From the NCBI RefSeq assembly GCF_028446585.1, contig NZ_JAPFQL010000015.1, forward strand, positions 1 through 41,876: a stretch of DNA of 41,876 nucleotides, given 5' to 3'. Positions 32,936 through 41,033 of the stretch are shown in pieces. This stretch comes from Intrasporangium calvum. GTDB lineage: Bacteria > Actinomycetota > Actinomycetes > Actinomycetales > Dermatophilaceae. The notes under the pieces were generated by a model that was given only the letters and a program-made list of their open reading frames with translations, was not told the origin of the DNA and searched no databases. Within the stretch, counting starts at the first letter, position 1. Every line of letters starts with the position of its first letter. The position numbers were made by a program, and so were the translations under genes.

Positions 32936-34105
32936 ATGCACGTGATCCGCGCCGCGCAGGTCTTCGACGGCGAGCACTTCCACGGCCCTGGCGACGTGGT
33001 CGTCGACGGGCCCACGGTGGTGGCAGTCAGCGAGCCTGGCGAGTACGCGAGCGCCGTGACGGTCGAGGACCTCGGCGACGCGACCGTGGTCCCCGGCCTC
33101 GTCGACTCGCACCAGCACCTCAGCTGGGACTGCTCACCCGATCCTCTGGGCTGGCACGAGGCACACGAGGACCCGCAGCTGCTCGACCGGGCCAGGACCA
33201 ACGCCCGGCGCGCCCTCGCCGCCGGGGTGACGACGGTCCGGGACCTCGGCAGCCGCGGGCGGGTCGGCCTGGACCTGCGCGAGGAGACCGCCCGCCAGAC
33301 AACCGCCGGACCGACCGTCCTCGCATCGGGACCCGCCCTCACCACCCCGGGCGGGCACTGCTGGTTCCTCGGCGGCGAGTGCGCGGACGCGGCCGGACTC
33401 GCGGCGGCGGTCGCCCGGCTCGACGAGGCCGGCGTGGACGTCATCAAGGTCATGGCGACCGGTGGCAACGTCACGGCCGGGTCCGCACCGCACGAGTCGC
33501 AGTTCGGGCTGCCGGAACTGCGCGCCGTCGTCGCCGCAGCCCACGGCGCGGGGCTGCCCGTGGCCGCGCACGCGCACGGGACAGGCGGCGTGGCCGATGC
33601 CGCGGCCGCCGGGGTGGACACGATCGAGCACTGCAGCTTCATGACGGCGGACGGCATCGCCCAGGACCCGCAGCTCGTGAGGCGGCTCGCCGAGTCCCAG
33701 GTCGTCGTGTCGCTCACCGCCGGCGCCGTCCCCGGGGCGGCACTCCTGCCGGCGATCGCCTCCCGGATGCCGGCGCTGGTCGCGCACATCCAGGCCCTGC
33801 GTGAGGCCGGGGTGCGATGCATCCTCGGCACCGACGCGGGCATCGGACCGCCCAAGCCGCACGACGTGCTCCCGCTCGCGATCGTCCAGGCCGTGCAGCT
33901 GGCCGGGTTCCCGATCGCCGAAGCGCTGGCCATGTCGACCTCCCGCGCTGCGGAGGCGCTCGGGCTGGGCCTGCGGGCCGGGCGAGTGCGTCCAGGCTCG
34001 AGCGCGGACCTGCTCGTCATCGCCGGCCGCCTCGACCAGGACCCCACTGCCATCACCCGACCGGTGCGGGTGCTCCGGGGTGGGGTCGACGTGACGTCCC
34101 CCTAG
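32936..34105 (+). CDS. Metal-dependent amidohydrolase (imidazolonepropionase-like)
   Basis: A 389-aa TIM-barrel hydrolase with a complete binuclear site. H59 and H61 (DSHQHL) come first, with K171 (VDVIKVMATGG) as the probable carboxylated bridging Lys. His follows in AHAHGT (212/214) and IEHCSF (232), and Asp in LGTDAG. This matches prolidase/imidazolonepropionase-like amidohydrolases (Sgx9260-type). The substrate is probably an N-acyl amino acid or dipeptide, which is inference. GGAGGGAGGA lies 5 nt upstream of the ATG. Confidence 0.92.
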   Translation: MHVIRAAQVFDGEHFHGPGDVVVDGPTVVAVSEPGEYASAVTVEDLGDATVVPGLVDSHQHLSWDCSPDPLGWHEAHEDPQLLDRARTNARRALAAGVTTVRDLGSRGRVGLDLREETARQTTAGPTVLASGPALTTPGGHCWFLGGECADAAGLAAAVARLDEAGVDVIKVMATGGNVTAGSAPHESQFGLPELRAVVAAAHGAGLPVAAHAHGTGGVADAAAAGVDTIEHCSFMTADGIAQDPQLVRRLAESQVVVSLTAGAVPGAALLPAIASRMPALVAHIQALREAGVRCILGTDAGIGPPKPHDVLPLAIVQAVQLAGFPIAEALAMSTSRAAEALGLGLRAGRVRPGSSADLLVIAGRLDQDPTAITRPVRVLRGGVDVTSP

Positions 34106-34494
34106 GCGGGGACCCCGACGCCGATCGGCCCGAGGGGCGCGGGCCCCATGGTGGCCGGTCGCCGCACCTCGACGAGGGAGAGCCGTGCCGCCAGCCCGGG
34201 ACGCCGCGCTCGCAGCCGCTCGATGACCCACCACGCCTGCGGGGCCGCCGGGGTCCCGGTCGCCCCGTCCAGCGGCGCCAGCACTGCCGTGGACACCCAG
34301 ATCGCGTCGAGCAGCTCGAGCGCCGGTCCCCGCGTCGATCGCAGGTCGCGGATCCGCCGGCGACTCGACCGGGTCAGCCGCACCGCGACCCCCAGCTCGG
34401 CCAGGGCCGCGCGGAGCTCGACGAGCCAGGGTGCCTCGTCAGTGCGCGGGAACCCGGCGACGAGCAGTCGCCCCGGCACGTAGTCGACCATCAC
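34102..34494 (-). CDS. Hypothetical protein, 130 aa
   Basis: I do not recognise a family. The sequence has a possible beta-alpha start (GRLLVAGFPRTDE, LVELRAALAELGVAVRLTRSSRRR) and an aromatic helix (QAWWVIERLRARRP). The start is GTG at 34494, followed directly by ATG, with GGGGGAG upstream. The end overlaps the amidohydrolase stop by 4 bp, both using a shared CTAG. The reverse strand is a weaker candidate. Confidence 0.55.
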   Translation of the reverse strand: MMVDYVPGRLLVAGFPRTDEAPWLVELRAALAELGVAVRLTRSSRRRIRDLRSTRGPALELLDAIWVSTAVLAPLDGATGTPAAPQAWWVIERLRARRPGLAARLSLVEVRRPATMGPAPLGPIGVGVPA

Positions 34495-34565
34495 GCTCCC
34501 CCACTCGTCACCGCTGCCCGGCGCAGTCCCGGCTCTGGCAGTGCAGAGGCCGGCCGCGCCGCCAG

Positions 34566-34620
34566 TGATACGTCGGGGCGGCCCGGCACCGGCGGAAACT
34601 TTCTCGTCCGGGACGTATCA
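34566..34620. promoter_or_regulatory. Widely spaced inverted repeat in the 349-bp gap
   Basis: TGATACGTC (34566-34574) and its exact complement GACGTATCA (34612-34620), 37 bp apart. The gap 34495-34843 holds this pair and the pheA terminator; I see no gene. It lies 72 bp before the start of the 130-aa gene, so an operator pair is possible. Confidence 0.35.
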
Positions 34621-34778
34621 GGCCAGACCACATCGACTCTGGTCGGATGGGGGCAGCGGGACATCGGGCGGCCGGGGGGCGTCGCTGGGGGGCGACTCGC
34701 CCGGTGTCCTGGCCGGACTCCACCGGTCCAGGGGGCCGGTGGACCCTGGGGAGAGACAGGGGAGCACGCAGGGGAGCA

Positions 34779-34810
34779 GAGGGCGCCGGGCGGCAGCACC
34801 CGGCGCCCTC
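34779..34810 (-). terminator. pheA terminator hairpin
   Basis: Arms GAGGGCGCCGGG (34779-34790) and its exact complement (34799-34810), 8-nt loop, 33 bp past the pheA stop. Confidence 0.8.
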
Positions 34811-34843
34811 CGACGCGTCAGCGCTGCATCGGGCGTCAGCCGG

Positions 34844-35788
34844 TCAGCTGCGCAGCTGCTCGAGCCAGCTGCGGGCCGTGTCGAAGTCGGTGTCGGCCGT
34901 CCCCACTCTCGCGTCGGCCCGGACCCCGTCAGCCCGCGGGTACGACCCGAGGAAGCGCACGTCCGCACACACGCGCTTGAGGCCCATCAGCGTCTCGCCC
35001 ACCCGGGCGTCCTGCAGGTGTCCCTCGAAGTCGATCGAGAAGCAGTAGCTGCCCATGGCCTCGCCGGTGGGCCGGGACTCGAGGCGCGTCATGTTGACGC
35101 CACGGACGGCGAACTGCTCCAGCAGCTCGAGCAGCCCGCCGGCGTGGTCGTCGCGCTGGAAGAGCACGACCGTCGTCTTGTCCGCCCCGGTCGGCTCGGG
35201 CAGGGTCCCAGGACGGGCCACGAGCACGAACCGGGTCACGGCCGACCTGTTGTCGCCGATGTCCTCGGCGAGGATCTCCAGCCCCTCGTTGGCCGCGGCG
35301 ACCGGCGCGCACACGCCCGCGTCGAACATGACGTCACCCGGCTGCCCCAGCGCTGCGGCACTCGCCGCCGTGGACAACGTCGGGACGTACACCGCGTCCG
35401 GGAGGTGGGTGGCCATCCAGGTGCGCACCTGAGCCCACGCGTGCGAGTGGGTGCCGACGCTGCGGACCGAGCTCAGCGGCATACCGGCTCGGGCACAGAG
35501 GACGAAGGTCACCGGCACGAGGACCTCACCGATGACGACCAGGGGGTCACCCGTCGCCAACGCGTCGAGCGTCGCGGAGACGCCACCCTCGACGGAGTTC
35601 TCGATGGGCACCATCGCGGCGTCGATCTCGGCCGACCGGAGCGCCTCGAGCGCAGCGTCGACGCTCCCGAACGGGACCTGCTCCTGGTGCCGGGCACCGT
35701 CCCAGGCGTCGAGCGCCATCTGGGTGAACGTCCCGCGCGGCCCCAGGTAGCCGAAGCGCCGCAGGTCTGAGGGGTGACGTGGCGTCAT
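34844..35788 (-). CDS. pheA: Prephenate dehydratase
   Basis: A 314-aa enzyme converting prephenate to phenylpyruvate in phenylalanine synthesis. The catalytic domain has YLGPRGTFTQ near the start, VPIENSVEGG, and NRSAVTRFVLV (the conserved Thr-Arg-Phe). A C-terminal ACT domain (GLLELLEQFAVRGVNMTRLESRP) gives phenylalanine feedback. There is no chorismate mutase domain. Its ATG overlaps the DUF4446 stop as ATGA. A dispersed motif copy encodes MPLS within the dehydratase domain. Confidence 0.95.
   Translation of the reverse strand: MTPRHPSDLRRFGYLGPRGTFTQMALDAWDGARHQEQVPFGSVDAALEALRSAEIDAAMVPIENSVEGGVSATLDALATGDPLVVIGEVLVPVTFVLCARAGMPLSSVRSVGTHSHAWAQVRTWMATHLPDAVYVPTLSTAASAAALGQPGDVMFDAGVCAPVAAANEGLEILAEDIGDNRSAVTRFVLVARPGTLPEPTGADKTTVVLFQRDDHAGGLLELLEQFAVRGVNMTRLESRPTGEAMGSYCFSIDFEGHLQDARVGETLMGLKRVCADVRFLGSYPRADGVRADARVGTADTDFDTARSWLEQLRS
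35471..35484 (-). repeat. Dispersed 14-bp motif, copy 11
   Basis: GTATGCCGCTGAGC on the minus strand inside pheA, read in the frame ATG-CCG-CTG-AGC (MPLS). This differs from the PAAY or YAA reading frames in other genes. Confidence 0.8.
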
Positions 35789-36303
35789 GGGACGTCCTTC
35801 CGGGTGGGTGACTGGGTCCGCTGGGGCTCGCCCTTCGTCGCCGCGGCGAGCGCCTGCTGCTCCTCGGGGCTCAAGGTGATGCTCGACCGGCCCCCGACGA
35901 CGCCCTTCGCATAGGTGCGCGACTCGCTCCGCGCATGGATCGACGAGATGACGATGCCGTCACCGAGGTCGTCGACGATCGCGGCCGAGAAGGACAGGCG
36001 GCCGCCCAGGTCCCCGAAGGCGTCGTAACGGACGACCGCGACATTGCGCAGGCTCTGCCGGACGTCGTCCTCCGCGGCCTCCACCTGCTCCCGGAGCCGG
36101 GTCACCTCGGCGCCGAGACGCTCGATGCGGTGGTTCTGCCCGGCCGCGACGCGCGCGATGTCGGTCGACCCGTCTCCGGCCAGGGCCCGGAAGTCCCGCC
36201 GCGTCCGCGCGAGCCGCAACTGCGCCCCGACGGCAAGAGCCAGCGCGAGCACGGCGACGACCGCGGCCCCGACGGCCACGACCGACAGGGTCGGTTCCTC
36301 CAC
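35785..36303 (-). CDS. DUF4446 family protein
   Basis: A 172-aa protein with an N-terminal membrane helix (about 8-30), a coiled-coil-like stretch (NHRIERLGAEVTRLREQVEA) and the DUF4446 core VVRYDAFGDLGGRLSFSAA...GIVISSIHARSESRTYAKGV. The role is unknown; it travels with pheA in many Actinobacteria. The GTG start at 36303 is 7 nt after TACCCT, leaderless. Confidence 0.88.
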   Translation of the reverse strand: MEEPTLSVVAVGAAVVAVLALALAVGAQLRLARTRRDFRALAGDGSTDIARVAAGQNHRIERLGAEVTRLREQVEAAEDDVRQSLRNVAVVRYDAFGDLGGRLSFSAAIVDDLGDGIVISSIHARSESRTYAKGVVGGRSSITLSPEEQQALAAATKGEPQRTQSPTRKDVP

Positions 36304-36310
36304 GCTCCGA

Positions 36311-36316
36311 AGGGTA
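36311..36316 (-). promoter_or_regulatory. Leaderless -10, TACCCT
   Basis: Seven nucleotides before the GTG of the DUF4446 gene (start 36303, minus strand). Confidence 0.5.
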
Positions 36317-36402
36317 GTCCCGGACGGGAGCGGGCTTCGGGCCGTTTCAGGGTGTGGCCGTCTCCGAGTCGGCGTGCGGGCCGGGACCTGCGCGCGGGTT
36401 TG

Positions 36403-36408
36403 TAGTCT
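36403..36408 (+). promoter_or_regulatory. Leaderless -10, TAGTCT
   Basis: Seven nucleotides before the GTG at 36416. Confidence 0.55.
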
Positions 36409-36415
36409 GTCCTCC

Positions 36416-38608
36416 GTGATCCGCAGGCACCCCGTCAAGGCGCTCGTCGCCGCGCTGGTCCTGCTGGTCGTGGCCCTCGGCTGGTCCTACGCGACGCGGG
36501 ACACCGTCCCCGTGCCGCGGACCGCCAACCCCGAGCCCGGCGAGTCACTCGTCGTCGTCGGCGTGGGTGGCATCTCCTGGGACGACGTCACGCCTGAGGA
36601 CACCCCGGTCCTGTGGGGGCTGCTCCGCGACGGCGCGGCGGCCTCGGTGTCCGTCAAGACCCTGCACCTGACAACCTGCCCCACCGACGGCTGGTCGACG
36701 TTGTCCGCGGGGGAGGCGGCCGGACCCGCAGCCGAGGGCGATCGGCCCGTGTGCACCTCGCTGCCCGAGGTCGTCGGAGATCCGGAGCGGGGCTACGCCG
36801 TGGCCGGCTTCGACGAGATCGCCGCGGCGTCCCGAGAGGCGGCGTTCGAGGCGCGCCTCGGGTTGCTCGGCGACAGCTTCGCCGAGCACGGCTCGTGCGT
36901 CGCCGCCATCGGCCCCGGGGCGGCCCTCGCCGCGGCCGGCTCCGACGGGAAGGTCGCCCAGTACGCACCGTTCGACCGGCGGACCCTCGTGTCGCAACTG
37001 GCGCGGTGCCCGATCAGCCTGGTCGACGCGGGCGCGGTGCTGACCACTGACCCCAACCCGGCCGGGCAACTCGCGGCCATCACCGCGGTCGAGAAACGCG
37101 TCGCCCAGGTGCGCGACGCCATGCCGACCGGCGCCGACCTCATCGTCGCGGGGATCGCCGACCGGGACCGGGAGGAGCGCCTTCGCGTCCTCACCGCCAC
37201 GGGTCCGCACTACGCCCCGGGAATCCTCGCATCGGCCTCGACCCGGATGGAGGGCATCGCGCAGATCTCCGACGTCACCGCGACGATCCTCCAGCGCGGA
37301 GGCGTCCGACCGGTCGAGCCGATCGGGGGGCGCGCGCTCTCCGCCAGCCCCTCGGAGAACAACAGCGAGTCGACGGCGGCCCGGAAGCTGACCCGGCTCA
37401 CCGACATCGACACCAAGGCCGACGCCATGCACCGCATCGTCGTGCCCTTCCTCGTCGCCTGGCTGTCGGCCGTCCTCCTCGCCCTCATCGTGCTCTGGGT
37501 CCTCTGGCAGCGCGCGCGGCCGTGGCACACGCGGCTGTCGCGGCACCGCATCCTGCGGGCGGCCCGGCTCGTCGGGCTCGTGGCGGCGGCCATGCCGGCC
37601 GCGACCTTCCTCGCCAACCTCGTGCCCTGGTGGCGTTGGTCGCCTCCCTCCGCCGTCCTGGTCGCGCTGCTCATCGCTCTCGTCCTGCTCATCAGCGGCC
37701 TCATCGCGGTCGTGAGCGTCAACGGCCCCTGGGCCTCGTCGGCGCTCGGTCCGCTCGCGGCCCTGTCCGCGGTGACCGCGAGCGTCATCGGCCTCGACCT
37801 GATGACCGGGTCCCGCCTGCAGATGTCCTCGATCTTCGGCCTCCAGCCGCTCGTCGGCGGCCGGTTCTACGGCATGGGCAACGTCGCCTTCGCCCTCTAT
37901 GCCTCGGCGGTGCTGCTCCTCTGTGCCGCGATGGCGCACGCCCTGGTCCGCCGCGGCGCTCCACGGCTCGCCGTCCTCGCGATGGTCGTCCTCGGGGGTG
38001 CCGCGCTCGCTGTCGACGTGCTGCCCGCGTGGGGCGCCGACTTCGGCGGGCCCATCGCGCTCGTGCCTGCCCTCGGCCTGCTCCTCATGCGGGTCGCCGG
38101 GATCCGGGTGTCGGTCCGCAGTCTCGCCCTCGTCGGCCTCGCGGCCGCCCTCGTCGTCACGCTCGTGTGCTATCTCGACTGGCGCCGTCCGGAGCAGTAC
38201 CGGTCGCACCCCGGCCGCTTCTTCCAGACCGTGCTCGACGGCGAGGCGCTCGGTGTCGTGTCCCGCAAGCTGCTCGCCAACATCGAGCTCTCCACCGCAC
38301 ACCCGGGGCTGTTGGGGGCGGTGGTCGCGATCACCGCCTTCGTCCTGCTCCTCGTGCTGCAGCCGGGCCGCTTCGGCACCGCACCCTTTGCCCGGCTCGT
38401 CGCCGAGGCCCCCCTGCTCCGCGACGCGCTCATCGCCATCATCGTCATGGCCGCCATCGGCTTCCTCACCAACGACTCGGGTGCGGCGATCCCGCCGGTG
38501 GCCCTGATCCTCACCCTTCCGCTGGTGATCTCGGCGGTGGCGCAGTTCATGGCCCTGGAGCAGGAGAAGGAACCCATCCGGCGGCGCCGGGACCGGCACC
38601 ACCGCTGA
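36416..38608 (+). CDS. Large membrane protein with alkaline-phosphatase-like ectodomain
   Basis: A 730-aa protein. A signal-anchor helix (about 8-25) is followed by a roughly 300-residue extracytoplasmic domain and then ten or so membrane helices from about residue 345. The ectodomain opens with VVVGVGGISWDDV and ends with ISDVTATILQRGGV, which resemble the first and last segments of the alkaline phosphatase/sulfatase fold. Canonical metal ligands are not clear. A short loop GRFYGMGNVAFALY between helices is conserved-looking. I know similar actinobacterial proteins only as uncharacterised. An envelope polymer role is inferred from the neighbouring glycosyltransferase. I chose the GTG at 36416 from the -10 and the signal anchor. 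Confidence 0.8.
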   Translation: MIRRHPVKALVAALVLLVVALGWSYATRDTVPVPRTANPEPGESLVVVGVGGISWDDVTPEDTPVLWGLLRDGAAASVSVKTLHLTTCPTDGWSTLSAGEAAGPAAEGDRPVCTSLPEVVGDPERGYAVAGFDEIAAASREAAFEARLGLLGDSFAEHGSCVAAIGPGAALAAAGSDGKVAQYAPFDRRTLVSQLARCPISLVDAGAVLTTDPNPAGQLAAITAVEKRVAQVRDAMPTGADLIVAGIADRDREERLRVLTATGPHYAPGILASASTRMEGIAQISDVTATILQRGGVRPVEPIGGRALSASPSENNSESTAARKLTRLTDIDTKADAMHRIVVPFLVAWLSAVLLALIVLWVLWQRARPWHTRLSRHRILRAARLVGLVAAAMPAATFLANLVPWWRWSPPSAVLVALLIALVLLISGLIAVVSVNGPWASSALGPLAALSAVTASVIGLDLMTGSRLQMSSIFGLQPLVGGRFYGMGNVAFALYASAVLLLCAAMAHALVRRGAPRLAVLAMVVLGGAALAVDVLPAWGADFGGPIALVPALGLLLMRVAGIRVSVRSLALVGLAAALVVTLVCYLDWRRPEQYRSHPGRFFQTVLDGEALGVVSRKLLANIELSTAHPGLLGAVVAITAFVLLLVLQPGRFGTAPFARLVAEAPLLRDALIAIIVMAAIGFLTNDSGAAIPPVALILTLPLVISAVAQFMALEQEKEPIRRRRDRHHR

Positions 38609-38630
38609 CGTCCCCCCACCCACAGCTCCG

Positions 38631-38703
38631 CGCAGCACACCCTCTTACAGCTCCTCCCCCCATCTGGAGCAGGAGCAGGCAGGCGGCAAGAGGGTGGGTC
38701 GCG
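38631..38703. repeat. Long imperfect inverted repeat at a convergent junction
   Basis: The region 38631-38652 pairs with 38682-38703 at 16 of 22 positions, with a perfect 9-bp core (CACCCTCTT at 38638-38646, AAGAGGGTG at 38688-38696). It lies between the ends of the 730-aa gene and the glycosyltransferase gene. Its left arm matches that of 22698-22779 at 17 of 22 positions. Confidence 0.6.
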
Positions 38704-38710
38704 GGGGAAG

Positions 38711-39460
38711 TCAGGTGCTGGTGGGGCGGTGGCGGAGGCCGTGGAGGCGGCGGACGGCCAGTGCGAGGGCAACGTCGCGATACTGTGCGGCCCGGTGCAG
38801 CTGGGCCCGCCAGTCCCGTCCGGTGACCCGGTGGTGCAGGTCGCAGGGAACCTCCTGGACCGTCAGGCCGGCCCGGAGCACGTCCACCGTCATGCCGACC
38901 TCGACACCCCAGCCGCGGGCGAACGGCGTCGCGGCGGCCAGGGCGGCAGGCGACAGGCAGCGCATGCCCGACAGCGGCTGCACGGGGCTCCACCCCGTCA
39001 GCTCCTCGATGCCGCGGCGAGCCAGCCCGACGACGAGACCGCGTCCCCCTCCCGCGGTGCGCTGCGGCGGCAGGGTGGCGATCGTCAGGTCGGCCGCTCC
39101 GGCGAGCACCGGGCCGACGAGAGCCCCGACTTCCTGGGCCGAGCCCTCGAGGTCGGCGTCGACGAAGAGCACGGCCGCTCCGGGGTGCACGCGGCCCACC
39201 CGTTGCAGCCCGGCCATGCGGCCCAGGCCGCTCATCAGGGCGTCGGCCTTGCCGTGGTTGCGGGCGTGCCGGACCACCTCAGCCCCGGCGCCGGCCGCGA
39301 CCCGGGCCGTCGAGTCGCTGGAGCCGTCGTCGACGACGACGATCTCGCCGACGCCGCGGATGCGTCGGACGCCCCGAATCGTCGCGGCGATGCGGGCCGC
39401 CTCGTCCTTGGCCGGGATGACGACGACGAACGGGACGGCACGGCTGGCAGGACGTGGCAT
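38711..39460 (-). CDS. Family 2-type glycosyltransferase (GpgS-like)
   Basis: A 249-aa GT-A fold transferase. VVIPAKDEAARI opens the nucleotide-sugar domain, IVVVDDGSSDST follows, and LFVDADLEG gives the DxD metal motif. The MRCLSPAAL and VEVGMTVDVL segments resemble dolichyl-phosphate/glucosyl-3-phosphoglycerate synthases. The acceptor is unknown. It follows the DUF5926 gene by 11 bp and is probably co-transcribed with it. Confidence 0.88.
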   Translation of the reverse strand: MPRPASRAVPFVVVIPAKDEAARIAATIRGVRRIRGVGEIVVVDDGSSDSTARVAAGAGAEVVRHARNHGKADALMSGLGRMAGLQRVGRVHPGAAVLFVDADLEGSAQEVGALVGPVLAGAADLTIATLPPQRTAGGGRGLVVGLARRGIEELTGWSPVQPLSGMRCLSPAALAAATPFARGWGVEVGMTVDVLRAGLTVQEVPCDLHHRVTGRDWRAQLHRAAQYRDVALALAVRRLHGLRHRPTST

Positions 39461-39471
39461 CGGCCAGCCGC

Positions 39472-40359
39472 TCAGCGCAGCGTCACCTGGCGGTTCATCA
39501 GGCCGGCGCGCGCGCCGCGCTCCGCCGCAGTGAGCGGCTCCGTCGACGCGGCTGCGGCGTCGAGACGCTCCTTCATCGCAGCGACCGGGGCCTCGTGGCT
39601 CGCCGGCTCGGCCTCCGGGTCGACCTCCCAGACCGGGATGAGCAGTCCGCTGGAACGGAAGCAGCCGAGCAGCCGACCCGAGTCACCGAGGCTGGAGGTG
39701 CCGGCCGCGTGCAGGCGAGCCAGCGCACTGGTCGAGGTCTCCTCGTCGTGCGGCAGCACCCACCGCACGTAGCAGCGCTCGCCGATGCGGCACCAGTAGG
39801 CGGAGGGGGCCGAGACGAGCTTGACGGTCGGGATGGCCGACTCGTTGGCCCGCTCGAGGGACTCGCGTCCCTCGGCGTCGAGCTCGCTGTCCGCGACCCA
39901 GAAGTCGAAGCCCTCGTGGACCTCGATCTCGAACGGGGCCTCGAGGTCGAGCAGGTCCTGGAGCCGGTCGGTCTCCACCGTGGAGACCGGGAGGGCGGAC
40001 ACCGGCGTGCCGGGGGCCGCGGCCACGGCCAGCTCGACCGCCTGAGCGATGTCGCGGCTCGTGTCGCCACTGGCGTTGCCCGACTGGATGCCGACGAGGA
40101 TCTCGCCGTTGTCGCGGTGCAGCGCGGGCCAGGCGAGGGGCAGCACCGTCGCGATGGTCACGGTCTCGGGGGCGCCCTCAGGAGCCTTGCCCTCGGCGAA
40201 CCTGACGGTGGCCGTCGCAGCCGGGACGATCTCGCGCATGGCCACCCAGTCCGTCTCGCCGGGCAGACCCTCGAAGGGCCGCGGCACGAACGGTGCCGGC
40301 ATCGGGCGGGAGGTGCGGGCAGCGCGATCAGCCCGGGAACGTCGAGAAGCCTTACCCAT
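39472..40359 (-). CDS. DUF5926 family protein
   Basis: A 295-aa soluble protein beginning MGKASRRSRADRAA, the basic N-terminus typical of this actinobacterial family, followed by the PFEGLPGETDWVAMREIVPA block. The family is sometimes mislabelled as SecA-related in databases, but no SecA ATPase motif is present. Function unknown. The ATG lies 8 nt after TAGGGT, so a leaderless or very short leader is likely. Confidence 0.87.
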   Translation of the reverse strand: MGKASRRSRADRAARTSRPMPAPFVPRPFEGLPGETDWVAMREIVPAATATVRFAEGKAPEGAPETVTIATVLPLAWPALHRDNGEILVGIQSGNASGDTSRDIAQAVELAVAAAPGTPVSALPVSTVETDRLQDLLDLEAPFEIEVHEGFDFWVADSELDAEGRESLERANESAIPTVKLVSAPSAYWCRIGERCYVRWVLPHDEETSTSALARLHAAGTSSLGDSGRLLGCFRSSGLLIPVWEVDPEAEPASHEAPVAAMKERLDAAAASTEPLTAAERGARAGLMNRQVTLR

Positions 40360-40367
40360 GGGACGTC

Positions 40368-40373
40368 ACCCTA
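40368..40373 (-). promoter_or_regulatory. Probable leaderless -10, TAGGGT
   Basis: Eight nucleotides before the ATG of the DUF5926 gene (start 40359, minus strand). Confidence 0.5.
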
Positions 40374-40401
40374 GTGGGTGGTCCCTCGCGGGCGGGAGCG
40401 A

Positions 40402-40415
40402 GCCCAGCGGCATAC
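40402..40415 (-). repeat. Dispersed 14-bp motif, copy 12
   Basis: GTATGCCGCTGGGC on the minus strand in the 76-bp gap between the anti-sigma-type gene stop and the DUF5926 start. Confidence 0.8.
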
Positions 40416-40435
40416 GGGGGCCACTGGGGTGTGAG

Positions 40436-40894
40436 TCAGTGCGAGCGGCGCCGGGACGGGCCGCCCACGGAGGCCCAGACGGTGCGGCCGTGGGGGTCCT
40501 CGAGGACCCCCCACTCGTGGGCGAGGGAGCGCACGATGCGCAGGCCGCGGCCACCGGGAGCCCAGGTCGTCGGTGGCGAGGGCCGCGGGACGGTCGGACC
40601 ACCGCCGTCGGAGACCTCGACCTCGACGACGTTGTTCTTGACCTTCCAGTGCACGCGGATCGCGCCATCGGACAGCGGCTTGGCGTGCCGGATCGCGTTG
40701 GCGACCAGCTCGCTCACGACGATCTCGGCCTCCTCCACGACCTCGCCCGGGACCTCACGCGCCGCGAGGTCCGCGACGAGCGTCTTACGGATCCGGGGAG
40801 CTGCCGAGGGGGCCCAAGGGATGCGCACAGTCCTCTTCTCGTTCTGCGGTGCACCCCCGTCCGTGCTGGGGGTGCCGTCCTGCATGGTCGGCAC
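40436..40894 (-). CDS. RsbW-like serine kinase/anti-sigma ATPase
   Basis: A 152-aa GHKL ATPase. The N-box is SELVANAIRHA, G1 VEVSDGGGP and G2 GGRGLRIV. This is the anti-sigma-factor/anti-anti-sigma kinase group (HATPase_c_2), which is numerous in Actinobacteria and controls alternative sigma factors. No partner sigma or STAS gene is adjacent. The GTG at 40894 is chosen for GGAGGA upstream; an ATG three codons later (40885) is possible. Confidence 0.9.
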   Translation of the reverse strand: MPTMQDGTPSTDGGAPQNEKRTVRIPWAPSAAPRIRKTLVADLAAREVPGEVVEEAEIVVSELVANAIRHAKPLSDGAIRVHWKVKNNVVEVEVSDGGGPTVPRPSPPTTWAPGGRGLRIVRSLAHEWGVLEDPHGRTVWASVGGPSRRRSH

Positions 40895-41023
40895 GCGGGT
40901 CCTCCTCCCCTAGGGCGCCGGTCGCCCTGTCAGCCTAACGGCCTCAGGGCGCGCAAACAATGAAGCATCAACTGAGACCTACCCGCAAGGCGAGACCTAA
41001 AACCATGGCCAACGACCTATTCG

Positions 41024-41033
41024 CGATATATCG
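41024..41033 (+). promoter_or_regulatory. Palindrome in the padR promoter
   Basis: CGATATATCG, a perfect 10-bp palindrome 45 bp before the PadR start, in an AT-rich stretch. The direct repeat TGAAGCATC occurs at 40961-40969 and 41035-41043. An autoregulatory PadR site is likely. Confidence 0.6.

Noticed and set aside
36545-38638. A 697-codon minus-strand frame.
   Set aside because: Composition is Arg/Glu/Gly/His-rich without domains; it mirrors the 730-aa membrane protein gene.
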